Part shown: one piece after another, positions 42,927 through 52,188 of the stretch
Numbering within the stretch: position 1 is the stretch's first letter
How the letters are laid out: each line of letters opens with the position of its first letter
From: Candidatus Pelagisphaera phototrophica
Lineage (GTDB): Bacteria; Verrucomicrobiota; Verrucomicrobiia; Opitutales; Opitutaceae
Assembly (NCBI RefSeq): GCF_014529625.1
Contig: NZ_CP076039.1
Span: 2,728,001-2,792,000, forward strand
Direction of reading: 5' to 3'
Length of the DNA stretch: 64,000 nucleotides
Position numbers and translations under genes: made by a program
The notes under the pieces: generated by a model
What the model was told of the DNA's origin: nothing
Databases searched by the model: none
What the model saw: the letters and a program-made list of their open reading frames with translations, nothing else

Positions 42927-42999
42927 AAAGGAAGAGCGAAATGGCCGTTCAGGTTGGGTTTGATAAGGAAAAGCCTTAGGTAATTTCTGCTTTTTAGTC

Positions 43000-44499
43000 T
43001 TAGTTTTCCGGCAAGTATTTCGAGTCGTCATCTGCAAAGCTAAATAAATATAAGCTTGCTCCGTATTCTTCATGCTTATCAAGAAGCTTTCCGTCTATAT
43101 GTGATAGAAAAAAGTCCTCTTCCTTGTTCCAAACGCTAGTGAACACGAACCAAACTCTCGGGTGCCGCTTCAGCTTGTTGATTTCTTCTTTGTATTGAGC
43201 CTCATCAAAATACCAGTTGCCATATTTTAGGTAGTCGTCCAAAAGCAGATTATTTCGATCGTAGTACTCTACGGCATTTTCAGCTGCCCAATAGATATAT
43301 ACTAGATCATCTGTCTCATGATGTGAATTTAAATAAGCTAAAACCGACCTAGTTTCCTCACGATATATGGGTTTAAAAAGCGTAAATTGGGAAAAATTAT
43401 ATGAAGAAATAAGTAGAAAAAAAGCAAGGACACCAACTACATATTTTGACTTCCTCTTCGATAATATTTGCATCCCTTTTACCATAAGCAAAATCAAAGC
43501 CGGGCTGAGAAAAAGACTTAAGCGACCAGAGAACGGATATTTCCCAAGGGCTGCAGCGGCTAGCGGAATTACGATAAAAAGGGAGATTAATATAGTTGGA
43601 AGCGATCCCTTAACCATAGCAGTCACTACAGCTACGGTGACCAAAACGATAACTAAACCTTGCCCTCGAATCTTGAATCCCAGATAGGAAAGATAATCCT
43701 CCCCCGCATTAAACCATATTTTAATCGCATCCATGCTTACAGGAAAGGGCAAGAAGCTATCGATCCAAAAATTGGCGAGCATCGCATTATTTGACAGCGG
43801 CCGTAGGAAAATCAGATAATTCACACAAAAGCAAAGCCCCCAGCAGGCAATACCCAACAACAGTTTGAAGCGCGGTAACGGAAGTCGCTGCGAGACCTGA
43901 AGATAAATTAATACACTGGAAATAGCAGCCAGTATAAAAATCGAGGGATGAGAAAGAAAAATGGAGAAGCATCCAAAAATAACTAATAAATGGAAGACTT
44001 TGCTAATGGGGGGTCTGATTTTCAATAGTCGAAAACTCAAATAGGTTAGAGCTACAACTACTGCAACATCTATGGAATATTGTTTCAGCTCTTGTGAGAA
44101 ATAGACGAGTCTGTAAGAAAACGCAAAAATGAAAACCGCAATGGGTACGCTCCATCGATGAAGGAACAGCTTGCAGGTAAAGTAAAAAAGCGGCAAAGTA
44201 ATGATAGAAGCCAAAAATGGCACCAATCGCAAAGCCCGCTCGCTGTGTCCAAAAATAATCGTTGCTGCTTCGACGAGCAGAAGAAATAATATGGGTGCTC
44301 CTTGATTGTGATCTAATGGATAAAACAGTTCGAGTGGACCTCGGCTTAGGAAGTTTAAGGCAAGGTGTGCCTCATCATGCCAGAGGCTTCTGTTCAAAAG
44401 AAAATGAAAAAACCTGAGCAGAATACCCGAGATAATCAGAAGGATAGATACAATCGTAGGCCATGATAGATTCTTAAATTTTCTCAATTGATAATTCAT
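43000..44499 (-). CDS. GT39/ArnT-like multi-span glycosyltransferase
   Basis: Start 44499 (MNYQLRKFKNL) is preceded by AAGG; the frame is open to 44541. It has about 499 residues and ten or more spans. The N-terminal loop has LLNRSLWHDEAHLALNFL, the acidic D-E pair typical of lipid-linked-sugar transferases of the GT39/ArnT/PMT group, and DHNQGAPILFLLLVE follows. The soluble C-terminus has VYIYWAAENAVEYYDRNN. These enzymes move a sugar from a polyprenyl phosphate donor outside the inner membrane. Its acceptor is unknown. It stands alone on the minus strand. Confidence 0.85.
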   Translation of the reverse strand: MNYQLRKFKNLSWPTIVSILLIISGILLRFFHFLLNRSLWHDEAHLALNFLSRGPLELFYPLDHNQGAPILFLLLVEAATIIFGHSERALRLVPFLASIITLPLFYFTCKLFLHRWSVPIAVFIFAFSYRLVYFSQELKQYSIDVAVVVALTYLSFRLLKIRPPISKVFHLLVIFGCFSIFLSHPSIFILAAISSVLIYLQVSQRLPLPRFKLLLGIACWGLCFCVNYLIFLRPLSNNAMLANFWIDSFLPFPVSMDAIKIWFNAGEDYLSYLGFKIRGQGLVIVLVTVAVVTAMVKGSLPTILISLFIVIPLAAAALGKYPFSGRLSLFLSPALILLMVKGMQILSKRKSKYVVGVLAFFLLISSYNFSQFTLFKPIYREETRSVLAYLNSHHETDDLVYIYWAAENAVEYYDRNNLLLDDYLKYGNWYFDEAQYKEEINKLKRHPRVWFVFTSVWNKEEDFFLSHIDGKLLDKHEEYGASLYLFSFADDDSKYLPEN

Positions 44500-44563
44500 A
44501 AAGAAGCCTTGGTATTGGGAAGCCCGCTGCCGGTGGACCAATACAAAAGGAAGCCCAAGCAGA

Positions 44564-44582
44564 CTGGTAATCGGATTACCAG
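44564..44582. repeat. Inverted repeat CTGGTAAT/ATTACCAG
   Basis: Perfect 8-base arms with spacer CGG between the zinc-finger gene and the GT39 gene on the same strand. It could be a weak terminator or an operator; there is no T-run. Confidence 0.5.
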
Positions 44583-44614
44583 ACTAATTCTTCAGTCGGT
44601 CCTAATTCAAGGAT

Positions 44615-45314
44615 TCATTCCAGATAGTTGGCTCCTCGGCTCTCGATGAAAACCTGTGGAGCCAATTTCGACGAAAGATTACTTATCCGAGATTCCAATC
44701 CTAAACAAAAACTACGCTCTTCCTCAGATCCAAATATGGAGGAATACGGATTGAATGTGTCGAAATCGATGTTGCTAAAAAGCTGCTCCAGTGAGCCCTC
44801 ATTTTCCCGAATAAAAGACTCAATCTCTGGGTCTAGCAAAACTTCTCTTCCCCTATTTAAGTGTTTCTCGAGGACAGAAAGGTATACGCTTTACTTCTTC
44901 TTCGAGAATTGCACCACTAGGCCTTTGACATTCGATACCCCAGTTCCTCACTGGTGAGTTCTGAATTTTATCTGCAAGAGCTCCCCTGCAATCAAAGACA
45001 TCCAGAGCAGAGAGAGGGTGATGAGTTTGGAATTTAAGTTTTCTGTGACCTGAAGCTTGAAACTCGCTACCAACTAGCGGACGCATTCTCAACTGCGTCA
45101 AAACTTGATCAGCAGAGATTCTTTTGTACCCTCCTCCCCTACCTTCCAATTCTTCGATTTGCTGTGAAGCAACATTATCCTCCGATCTAACATCTTTTGT
45201 GCTTTTACACTTCGGGTAACGACTGCAGGACCAAAAAGGATTCCCTGCATTTCTTCCGCGCCTCGCCATTCTTAGACGCATTGGACTGCCACACTTTTCG
45301 CAAGTTTTAGACAT
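44615..45314 (-). pseudogene. Topoisomerase-type C4 zinc-finger protein, frameshifted
   Basis: The start at 45314 (MSKTCEKCGSPM) gives a C4 zinc finger with C5, C8, C30 and C36 (CEKCGSP...FWSCSRYPKC), of the type at the C-terminus of DNA topoisomerase I. A poorly recognised region follows to a stop at 44853. A one-base shift near 44890 would carry the frame on through VYLSVLEKHLNRGREVLLDP and EIESFIRENEGSLEQLFSN to 44615, giving about 230 residues. The upstream part of the longer open frame (to 45428) is R1 repeat read in antisense, not protein. Confidence 0.65.
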
Positions 45315-45380
45315 TAAAAATTTGTTTAAGAGGTAATTGGGGCTGGGATAAGGGCTACCTAGCTTCAGAAGCCCTTTGAG

Positions 45381-45407
45381 GGACAATTTTTTCTGGGGGC
45401 AGTTGAT
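45381..45407 (-). repeat. Dispersed repeat R1, copy H
   Basis: GGACAATTTTTTCTGGGGGC and AGTTGAT on the plus strand. Upstream (45346-45380) the bases GGCTGGGATAAGG, TAGCTTCAGAAGCCC match the reverse complement at 29643-29680, so this copy keeps the last codons of a VPDSG-CTERM tail and a stem. Confidence 0.75.
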
Positions 45408-45428
45408 GAATTCCAATTCAAACCCCAC

Positions 45429-45901
<473 letters not shown>

Positions 45902-46149
45902 GTCTAGGAAGAGGCATCAAAGAGAACGTCTTCTCCAAAGCAAGATTCAATCCAAAGATTCTGAGCGTACTAGTGAACTCGGGCCGAGTACCTATCAGAC
46001 AGATAGTTCCTCGAACTTAGCTTGCTCAATCCAAGATAGATACTTTTCGCAAAATAGCGCCACGAGCTCACGAATCACTAAAGCGACAAATCGTATTTCC
46101 GTAACCTCAATCAGCTGGAAAACAGCAAAACTAAAATACAGCAATCTAT

Positions 46150-46737
46150 ATGAAATACCACTTGTTACTAAATCTCTCATTAATTGGAGCTGGAATCGCG
46201 GGCTCTATCCAACTCTCCGCCGATTCCTATAAGCTTTCTGACGGAACACGAATCGAAGGCGAAATCCATCGAGCCATTGGCGAGAGCATCACAATTGTAG
46301 CTTCCGACGGATCGAAAGTCATTCGTGATATCGATGATTTCGATGCTCAAAGCAAAACGTCCATCAACGATTGGAAAAATGCCCACCCGGAAAAGGCAGA
46401 CGTTTACACTAAATGGGATACGCAACCCATTATCGTTTCAAGCAAATTGCCAGAACTCCCAGAGCAATTCCTGGAGTCCAAATTTAAAGGGTCTGCCAGC
46501 ATTGAGCTCATTCTCGATGAATCAGGTCTGGTTCTGCACGCTTCCGTTAGAGACGCTTCTCATGAAGAATTAGAAGAACCTTCCATAAAAGCCACGAAGA
46601 ACTGGAAATTTGAACCCGCTATGGTTGACGGGAATCCCGTTAAATCTAAGCTACGTATCCCGTTTCAGTTTAAGAATACGCCTCCTGAAAAAACTTTCCG
46701 AGATCACTTCAAACCCAACACTCCGTTCGCACTTTAA
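46150..46737 (+). CDS. Secreted TonB-C-terminal-domain protein
   Basis: This 195-residue protein has a signal peptide (HLLLNLSLIGAGIAGSIQLS) rather than a TonB membrane anchor. A short SH3-like segment (KLSDGTRIEGEIHRAIGESI) follows, then a TonB C-terminal domain (about 105-180): FKGSASIELILDESGLVLHA, TKNWKFEPAMVDGNPVKSK. Without a span or proline linker it is unlikely to be an energy transducer; such proteins are usually described as TonB-family periplasmic proteins. It has its own strong terminator. Confidence 0.75.
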   Translation: MKYHLLLNLSLIGAGIAGSIQLSADSYKLSDGTRIEGEIHRAIGESITIVASDGSKVIRDIDDFDAQSKTSINDWKNAHPEKADVYTKWDTQPIIVSSKLPELPEQFLESKFKGSASIELILDESGLVLHASVRDASHEELEEPSIKATKNWKFEPAMVDGNPVKSKLRIPFQFKNTPPEKTFRDHFKPNTPFAL

Positions 46738-46781
46738 GAACAGGATATCGGCCTCGTCCCTTGGACGATAAACCTTAACTC

Positions 46782-46812
46782 GAAAGCCGGCAGGAAAGAT
46801 GCCGGCTTTCTT
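46782..46812 (+). terminator. Rho-independent terminator
   Basis: GAAAGCCGGCA and TGCCGGCTTTC form a perfect 11-base stem with a 7-base loop, followed by TTG. It ends the TonB-family gene and may also stop tsf transcripts from the other side. Confidence 0.85.
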
Positions 46813-46920
46813 GCATCCAACATTCAAAGACACGCTGAGAAGTGTTGAATAATCTTTCGGCCTAAAAAAAGCGACCCCGGCACCTAGATCGCTTGTCAAA
46901 ATTAAAGCTAGAAAGATTGA

Positions 46921-47520
46921 TCAATCCTCGCTCTCTTCGCCGATTTGGAATCTAGAAAACCGATTGATTTGCATGTTTTCACCCAGCTTGGAGATTTGCT
47001 CATTCAGAATATCCTGAACCGACTTTTCCCCGTCCTTAACGAACGGCTGGTCGAGTAAGCACGCAGTTGCGAAATACTTATTCAACTTGCCCTCCACGAT
47101 CTTCTGCACTGCCGCCGGTGGTTTGCCCTCCGCTTGAGAGGCAGCGATTTCACGTTCCTTTTCTATTAGATCCGCCGGAACTTCGTCGCGACTGATACAA
47201 ATCGGATTCACGGCTGCGACATGCAGGCAAATGTCTTTAACAAAAGATTTGAAGTCGTCGGTTTTGGCAACGAAATCAGTCTCGCAGTTCACTTCGATTA
47301 GCACGCCCACTTTTCCACCTAAGTGAATATAGGATTCGATAAGACCTTCAGAGGTGGCTCGTCCTGCCTTTTTCGAAGCCGATGCCATCCCCTTTTTCCG
47401 AAGGATCGTAATCGCTTTCTCAAGATCGCCTTCCGATTCCGTCAATGCCTTCTTGCAGTCCATTAAACCTGCTCCTGTCTGGCCACGCAACTCTGCTACT
47501 TGTTTTGCTGTAATACTCAT
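46921..47520 (-). CDS. tsf: Elongation factor Ts
   Basis: This 199-residue protein exchanges GDP for GTP on EF-Tu. The N-terminal UBA-like part AKQVAELRGQTGAGLMDCKK is diagnostic, followed by VGVLIEVNCETDFVAKTDDF, the core motif. It is of the short type, without the long coiled-coil domain of the enterobacterial protein. It lies downstream of rpsB in the usual rpsB-tsf order with a 43-base gap. Confidence 0.97.
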   Translation of the reverse strand: MSITAKQVAELRGQTGAGLMDCKKALTESEGDLEKAITILRKKGMASASKKAGRATSEGLIESYIHLGGKVGVLIEVNCETDFVAKTDDFKSFVKDICLHVAAVNPICISRDEVPADLIEKEREIAASQAEGKPPAAVQKIVEGKLNKYFATACLLDQPFVKDGEKSVQDILNEQISKLGENMQINRFSRFQIGEESED

Positions 47521-47563
47521 TCAAATACTTTCTAAATTAATAAATTTCCAAAGACGCAAAAGG

Positions 47564-48568
47564 TTAAGCTTCGCTTTTCTTGACTTCCAATTCATCGCCG
47601 GAATCTGCCTCCGGTGCCGCTTTTTCCGCCACCACAGGCTCTGCTTCTTCCTCAGGTTTTGAAGCTGGGGCTTCTTCGAGCGTCACCTCCGGAGCAGACA
47701 CCTCAGGCACTGCAGCAACTTCTTCGACCGCAGGAGCTTCTTCAACCGCAGGAGCTTCTTCAACCACTGGAACCGATACCGAAGCAGCCACTCCGGCAGC
47801 CGGCGCCGCAACTTTTTCTTCCGGTACCATTTCTTCAGCAGCTAAGGCGACTGGCTTTCGAACTCCGGCACTTTCCTGGTGCGCTTGCCTTTGTGAAAGT
47901 CCCGACTGTACTGCCTCTACAATCACCTCCAAAATAATACGAATCGCTTTAACCGCATCGTCGTTGCCCGGGATTGGGTAATCGACCAGTGAAGGATCCG
48001 AGTTGGTATCAACCAAAGCAGCAACCGGAATTTTACAGCGATTCGCTTCCGCAACGGCAATGTCTTCGTAATTAACGTCGATTACAACCATTGCCGCTGG
48101 AGGCTTTTCCATCTTCACGATCCCTTCAAAATTTCGGTTCATCCGCTCCATTTCACGGCGGATCGCTGAGCCTTCTTTCTTGGGCAGCTTGGATAAGCTA
48201 CCATCGGCTTCCATCTTCTGATACTTTTTGTACTTGGCGATACTTCGAGTAATCGTCTGCCAATTGGTTAGAGTACCACCCAACCAGCGACTCGCACAGA
48301 ATGGCATGCCACAGTCAGCCGCTGCTTCGCGAATAACATCCTGAGCCTGGCGTTTCGTCCCGACAAAGAGGACTTCTCCACCTTTGGAAACAACTTCCTC
48401 AACAAAATCGCAGGCCGCTTGGAGGCCGCTATAGCTTTTTGAGAGATCGATGATCGAAATCCCTTGGCGATGATCAAATACGAAGCTTTTAGACTTCGGG
48501 TTCCAGCGTTTTACCTGGTGCCCAAAATGGACACCTGCTTCGAGCAGATCAGTTAGTTCAACATTCAT
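47564..48568 (-). CDS. rpsB: 30S ribosomal protein S2 with an acidic C-terminal extension
   Basis: The first 240 or so residues are a typical S2: LLEAGVHFGHQVKRWNPKSK, VLFVGTKRQAQDVI, RWLGGTLTNWQTI, PAAMVVIDVNYEDIAVAEAN and the DTNSDPSLVDYPIPGNDDA signature. A further 90 or so residues form a low-complexity tail rich in A, E, V and P, with repeats of VEEAPA. Ordinary S2 is about 240 residues, so the tail is an addition. It lies upstream of tsf, as in most bacteria. Confidence 0.97.
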   Translation of the reverse strand: MNVELTDLLEAGVHFGHQVKRWNPKSKSFVFDHRQGISIIDLSKSYSGLQAACDFVEEVVSKGGEVLFVGTKRQAQDVIREAAADCGMPFCASRWLGGTLTNWQTITRSIAKYKKYQKMEADGSLSKLPKKEGSAIRREMERMNRNFEGIVKMEKPPAAMVVIDVNYEDIAVAEANRCKIPVAALVDTNSDPSLVDYPIPGNDDAVKAIRIILEVIVEAVQSGLSQRQAHQESAGVRKPVALAAEEMVPEEKVAAPAAGVAASVSVPVVEEAPAVEEAPAVEEVAAVPEVSAPEVTLEEAPASKPEEEAEPVVAEKAAPEADSGDELEVKKSEA

Positions 48569-48816
48569 ATGTAGTGCGTCATAACACCCAGAGTGAGTGC
48601 AGGCTTAAAATAGCCTTGGACGTTAATTTGATGGTTTACAATAAAAGTACAGTTTTTAGAAAAGCGACAAAAGTAGGGGCGACCCCCTTGTTGGCAAGCG
48701 GTAATTTGCTACAATTTTCCGATTTTCCAATCGAATGACATTGACAAGGCTTTTCGAATTTGGATTGTTTCGCCCCTCTTCGTTCAACCAGACCGGAGAA
48801 TTATTATTTCCCGTGT

Positions 48817-48893
<77 letters not shown>

Positions 48894-48894
48894 T

Positions 48895-48927
48895 CGAGGC
48901 CCATTAGCGAACTGCTGGTGGGCCTCG
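48895..48927 (+). terminator. Hairpin after tRNA-Met
   Basis: CGAGGCCCA (48895-48903) pairs with TGGGCCTCG (48919-48927), a 9-base stem directly behind the tRNA. The T-tract is poor, so termination efficiency is uncertain. Confidence 0.6.
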
Positions 48928-49021
48928 TCCATTAGTTAATATCTGGAACACGCCTGCAACGTACCGGACTCTTTCTCTATTGGGCACAATGGTAGAGCTC
49001 GAGAAAAGGACCACGAATCTT

Positions 49022-50401
49022 ATGTCATTTACACAACTGGGGCTACGCTCCGAACTCACCGAAGCGGTTAAAGCTAAGGGCTACACAGAACCTTCTCCTA
49101 TCCAGGCTCAGGCGATTCCAGCAATTCTTGCCGGCAAGGATGTCATCGGAGGAGCTCAAACCGGAACAGGAAAAACTGCTGCCTTCGGGTTGCCTCTACT
49201 CCAAATACTCGCCGAGAGTGAATTTAAGACAAAGCGACCAAGGACACTGATTCTGGCTCCCACTCGTGAGCTAGCTGCGCAAGTGCACCAGAGCATAATG
49301 GACTACGGAAAACGCCTGAACCTCAAGTCCAATGTGATTTTTGGCGGTGTTGGATTCAATCCACAAATAACAGCATTGCGTAGAGGACTAGACATCATCG
49401 TCGCCACCCCGGGTAGGCTACTCGATCTCTGCCAAAGAAGAGAAGCCAACCTATCCGCCATCGAAATCCTTGTATTGGACGAAGCGGATCGGATGCTCGA
49501 TATGGGCTTCATTCACGACATCAAAAAAATCCTCAAGCTCCTCCCTAAAAAACGGCAAAACCTGCTCTTTTCCGCGACCTACTCCCGAGAGGTTAAAAAG
49601 CTAGCGGACACCATTTTGTCAGAGCCTGTCGAGGTGGAAGTCGCCCCTCGCAATGCGACCGCAGACCGCGTGGATCAAGAAGCTTTCGAAGTGGGGCAAA
49701 AGTCAAAACGCTCAGCTTTATCCTCAATGATCTCGAAGGGAAAATGGAGTCAGGTTCTGGTATTCACTCGAACCAAACACGGGGCAAATCGACTTACAAC
49801 GCAGCTTAACAAAGACGGAATTACTGCACTCGCAATACACGGGAACAAGAGTCAATCAGCCCGCGAGAAGGCGCTCGCTAGCTTTAAGGCAAATAAAGTG
49901 CGCGTACTTGTCGCCACCGATATTGCGGCTCGAGGACTTGATATCGTTTCCCTTCCATATGTTGTGAATTTCGAATTGCCAAACATCCCAGAAGACTACG
50001 TGCATCGAATAGGGAGGACCGGCCGAGCTGGATTGTCAGGTAAGGCTATCTCGCTTGTTTCCGAAACAGAATCCGAATATCTTTTTGCCATCGAGAAGCT
50101 CTTAAAAAAACGCATACCACTTTTTCACTACAGAGAGGATGGCGACAATATAGAAATTGAACGCTTGTCCAGTTCGCCCCCCCCTCACTCTCGCTCAAAT
50201 AATCGATCACACCCTAATCAGAGTGCGAATGGTCGACGTCCCAGTCGTAAGAGAGTATCTCAACGCAACAAAACCGGCCGAAAGGGCAACGCGAGATCAG
50301 ACGTGAATCAAAAAAGTAGTTCACCAACTAAATCGCAGGATAAAATGCCAAAGCCCAGTCGTTGGAAGCCCAGAAAAGTTCGGCCGGCAAGCATGAGATA
50401 A
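49022..50401 (+). CDS. DEAD-box RNA helicase, RhlE-type
   Basis: A start at 49022 ([12 protein letters not shown]) fits the usual family start; in-frame alternatives are at 48980 (TTG) and 48989. The helicase core is complete: Q motif ([17 protein letters not shown]), motif I AQTGTGKT, Ia [12 protein letters not shown] in [17 protein letters not shown], then [11 protein letters not shown] and HRIGRTGR. A basic low-complexity tail of about 75 residues (rich in R, K, S, N) should bind RNA. These enzymes unwind short RNA duplexes in ribosome assembly and RNA decay. It stands alone. Confidence 0.93.
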   Translation: MSFTQLGLRSELTEAVKAKGYTEPSPIQAQAIPAILAGKDVIGGAQTGTGKTAAFGLPLLQILAESEFKTKRPRTLILAPTRELAAQVHQSIMDYGKRLNLKSNVIFGGVGFNPQITALRRGLDIIVATPGRLLDLCQRREANLSAIEILVLDEADRMLDMGFIHDIKKILKLLPKKRQNLLFSATYSREVKKLADTILSEPVEVEVAPRNATADRVDQEAFEVGQKSKRSALSSMISKGKWSQVLVFTRTKHGANRLTTQLNKDGITALAIHGNKSQSAREKALASFKANKVRVLVATDIAARGLDIVSLPYVVNFELPNIPEDYVHRIGRTGRAGLSGKAISLVSETESEYLFAIEKLLKKRIPLFHYREDGDNIEIERLSSSPPPHSRSNNRSHPNQSANGRRPSRKRVSQRNKTGRKGNARSDVNQKSSSPTKSQDKMPKPSRWKPRKVRPASMR

Positions 50402-50527
50402 TGCCCGAAAACCGCTTTCGATATAATTGCTTAAAGCCTGAGATCCTGCGAGCACCCCTAGGTATTCAAATCGTAATTGCCGTTTAAATTACATTGAAAC
50501 TGGTCTCCTCTCGCTAGCACCCCTGCA

Positions 50528-51205
50528 TTGGAATTGAGTCCTTCATTGATTTATGGAGTACTTCTATCCAACATGCGGGTGCAGGTGCGAAGTTATTCAA
50601 TGACTCTCAATGGGATTTTTCTATCCCCATTCGCAATCCATCATCTTGCATTCGCTCAGTTTCCTCCAAATGGGAAGCCTCCTGAGATCAATCTAAGTAA
50701 TCCACGAGAATCGGAGAAGGACTCAGATCTCAACATCGCTACTGAACCAACCTTCGAGTGGATACGCGTAAAACAGACCACCACAATAAATTCCTAGTCG
50801 GAAAGATTTGGAATAACCAGAACATCAGTGGTCGATACGATAACATTGAGGGACTTAATGGAGCCACAGTAAGACCGAATGAAGGAGTCTATTTTGCCGT
50901 AACTGGAGATGCAGATGGATACCACCATACCGATCTTAAATGATGGAGTATACTCAATTTTATTGGCAGAAGAAGAACTAGAGCTCCCCCAGCAGAGAGA
51001 GGCAAACGTTACAGGTCGAAGCGTTCTAGGTGTATTGAATCCACAAGTTAACTACAATGTACCAGTCGATCCACCAGAGACAGAAGTGAGAATCTTGAAA
51101 TTTCCGTACACAATTTGAGCGTTATTATAGAATGGACCGAGGATCCAAATGCAAACTATACCCTACAACTTTCCCTCAGTGGTGGCAGCTGGTAAAACAA
51201 CAATC
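50528..51205 (+). pseudogene. Fragmented secreted-protein gene
   Basis: Four short frames follow one another. The first (50528) reads PPEINLSNPRESEKDSDLN and TEPTFEW, typical of Ig/fibronectin-like segments. The next (50758) has ISGRYDNIEGLNGATVRPNE, the next (50909) VYSILLAEEELELP, and the last about 51121-51205 VIIEWTEDPNANYTLQLSL. The pieces would make one beta-rich extracellular protein if three small indels were reversed. No start or signal peptide is certain. Confidence 0.45.
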
Positions 51206-51333
51206 GCTTAATGGAAATCGAGTGCGAAACGAAAAAATTCTCAGTATCGAGTAGCGAAAAGCAGAACTGTGCACTTTTCTGGTTTCAGATCAATCGATTG
51301 CGCGGGCGATCCCATAAAACAATGAGTGACCTT

Positions 51334-52179
51334 CTACCTGAAAATCAACGCCGGTATCTGGCAGCCTTGAAGCAGTTCGGTTGTGGAACTTCCTAAAATC
51401 AGCTGGCGAATACGGTTGTGACCATAGGCCCTCATCACAAGCAAATTGATTTCCTTAGCGTTGACATAAGCAATTACAGTTGGGGCGGCTTCGCCATGCA
51501 ACATTTGGCAAGTTAAGGAGCGTCCGGAATCAGCCAGGATTGCCACCGCATTTTTTAATCCCTTCAACCTGCCCTCTTCCTCCTCAACTGAGCTGACCGT
51601 TACCAATTGGATTTCAGCCTCCGAGAACATTCCGGACTCGGCCACAAAATCGACCGCCTTTCGGCAACTGGGTCCATCGTCATAAGAAATCAACTCTCTG
51701 GATACCTCTTTGAATTCACTTGAGGCTACAAAAGAGGGTTTCGTCGCGGCCCTTGCTACACGCTCCATAGCGGAACCTAGATGTTCGGTAGCATAATTCG
51801 CATTCTCCCCTCTTTTGCCGACAATGTCCATGTCGGTCCCCTCTTCCAACTCCTTGAGGCTATCAACGAGGAACCCTGTTTTATGAGTCTTCTTTACGGG
51901 ATTGGAATAACCGCTCTCTTTCAATTGAGAGGCCGCTTGAGCCAATATGACTTCTGACTTCTCTTTTTCCAGCTCCTGAAGCTGCCCCATCACTGCCTGA
52001 AAAGGCTGGAGTCCCAAACTCCCACTTAAGTCGGCGACGAACGGCACTTCAAATTGCCTCAAATCCGTGAACTAAACGACTTCTATCTCGACATCCAACT
52101 TGCTTGAAATTCAGGCTACGTACCCGCAACAGGATTGTGCGTATTGAGAATCGTCTATACAAACTAACAAACACTTCAT
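51334..52179 (-). pseudogene. Tandem universal stress protein with two in-frame stops
   Basis: From ATG at 52179 the single frame reads MKCLLVCIDDSQYAQSC, then TGA at 52111-52113 where a tryptophan is expected, ISSKLDVEIEVV, TAG at 52072-52074, FTDLRQFEVPFVADLSGSLG, and is then open to 51334. The protein has two UspA domains; the second contains GRSLTCQMLHGEAAPTVIAY and LVMRAYGHNRIRQLILGS. It starts 9 bases after glgC in the same operon. The two stops mean only the C-terminal 242 residues could be made from an internal start. Confidence 0.8.
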
Positions 52180-52188
52180 ACGTGGACG

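Noticed and set aside
52111-52113. TGA in the usp frame as a selenocysteine codon
   Set aside because: The position corresponds to tryptophan in relatives, no SECIS-like hairpin is evident, and a second stop (TAG) follows in the same frame.
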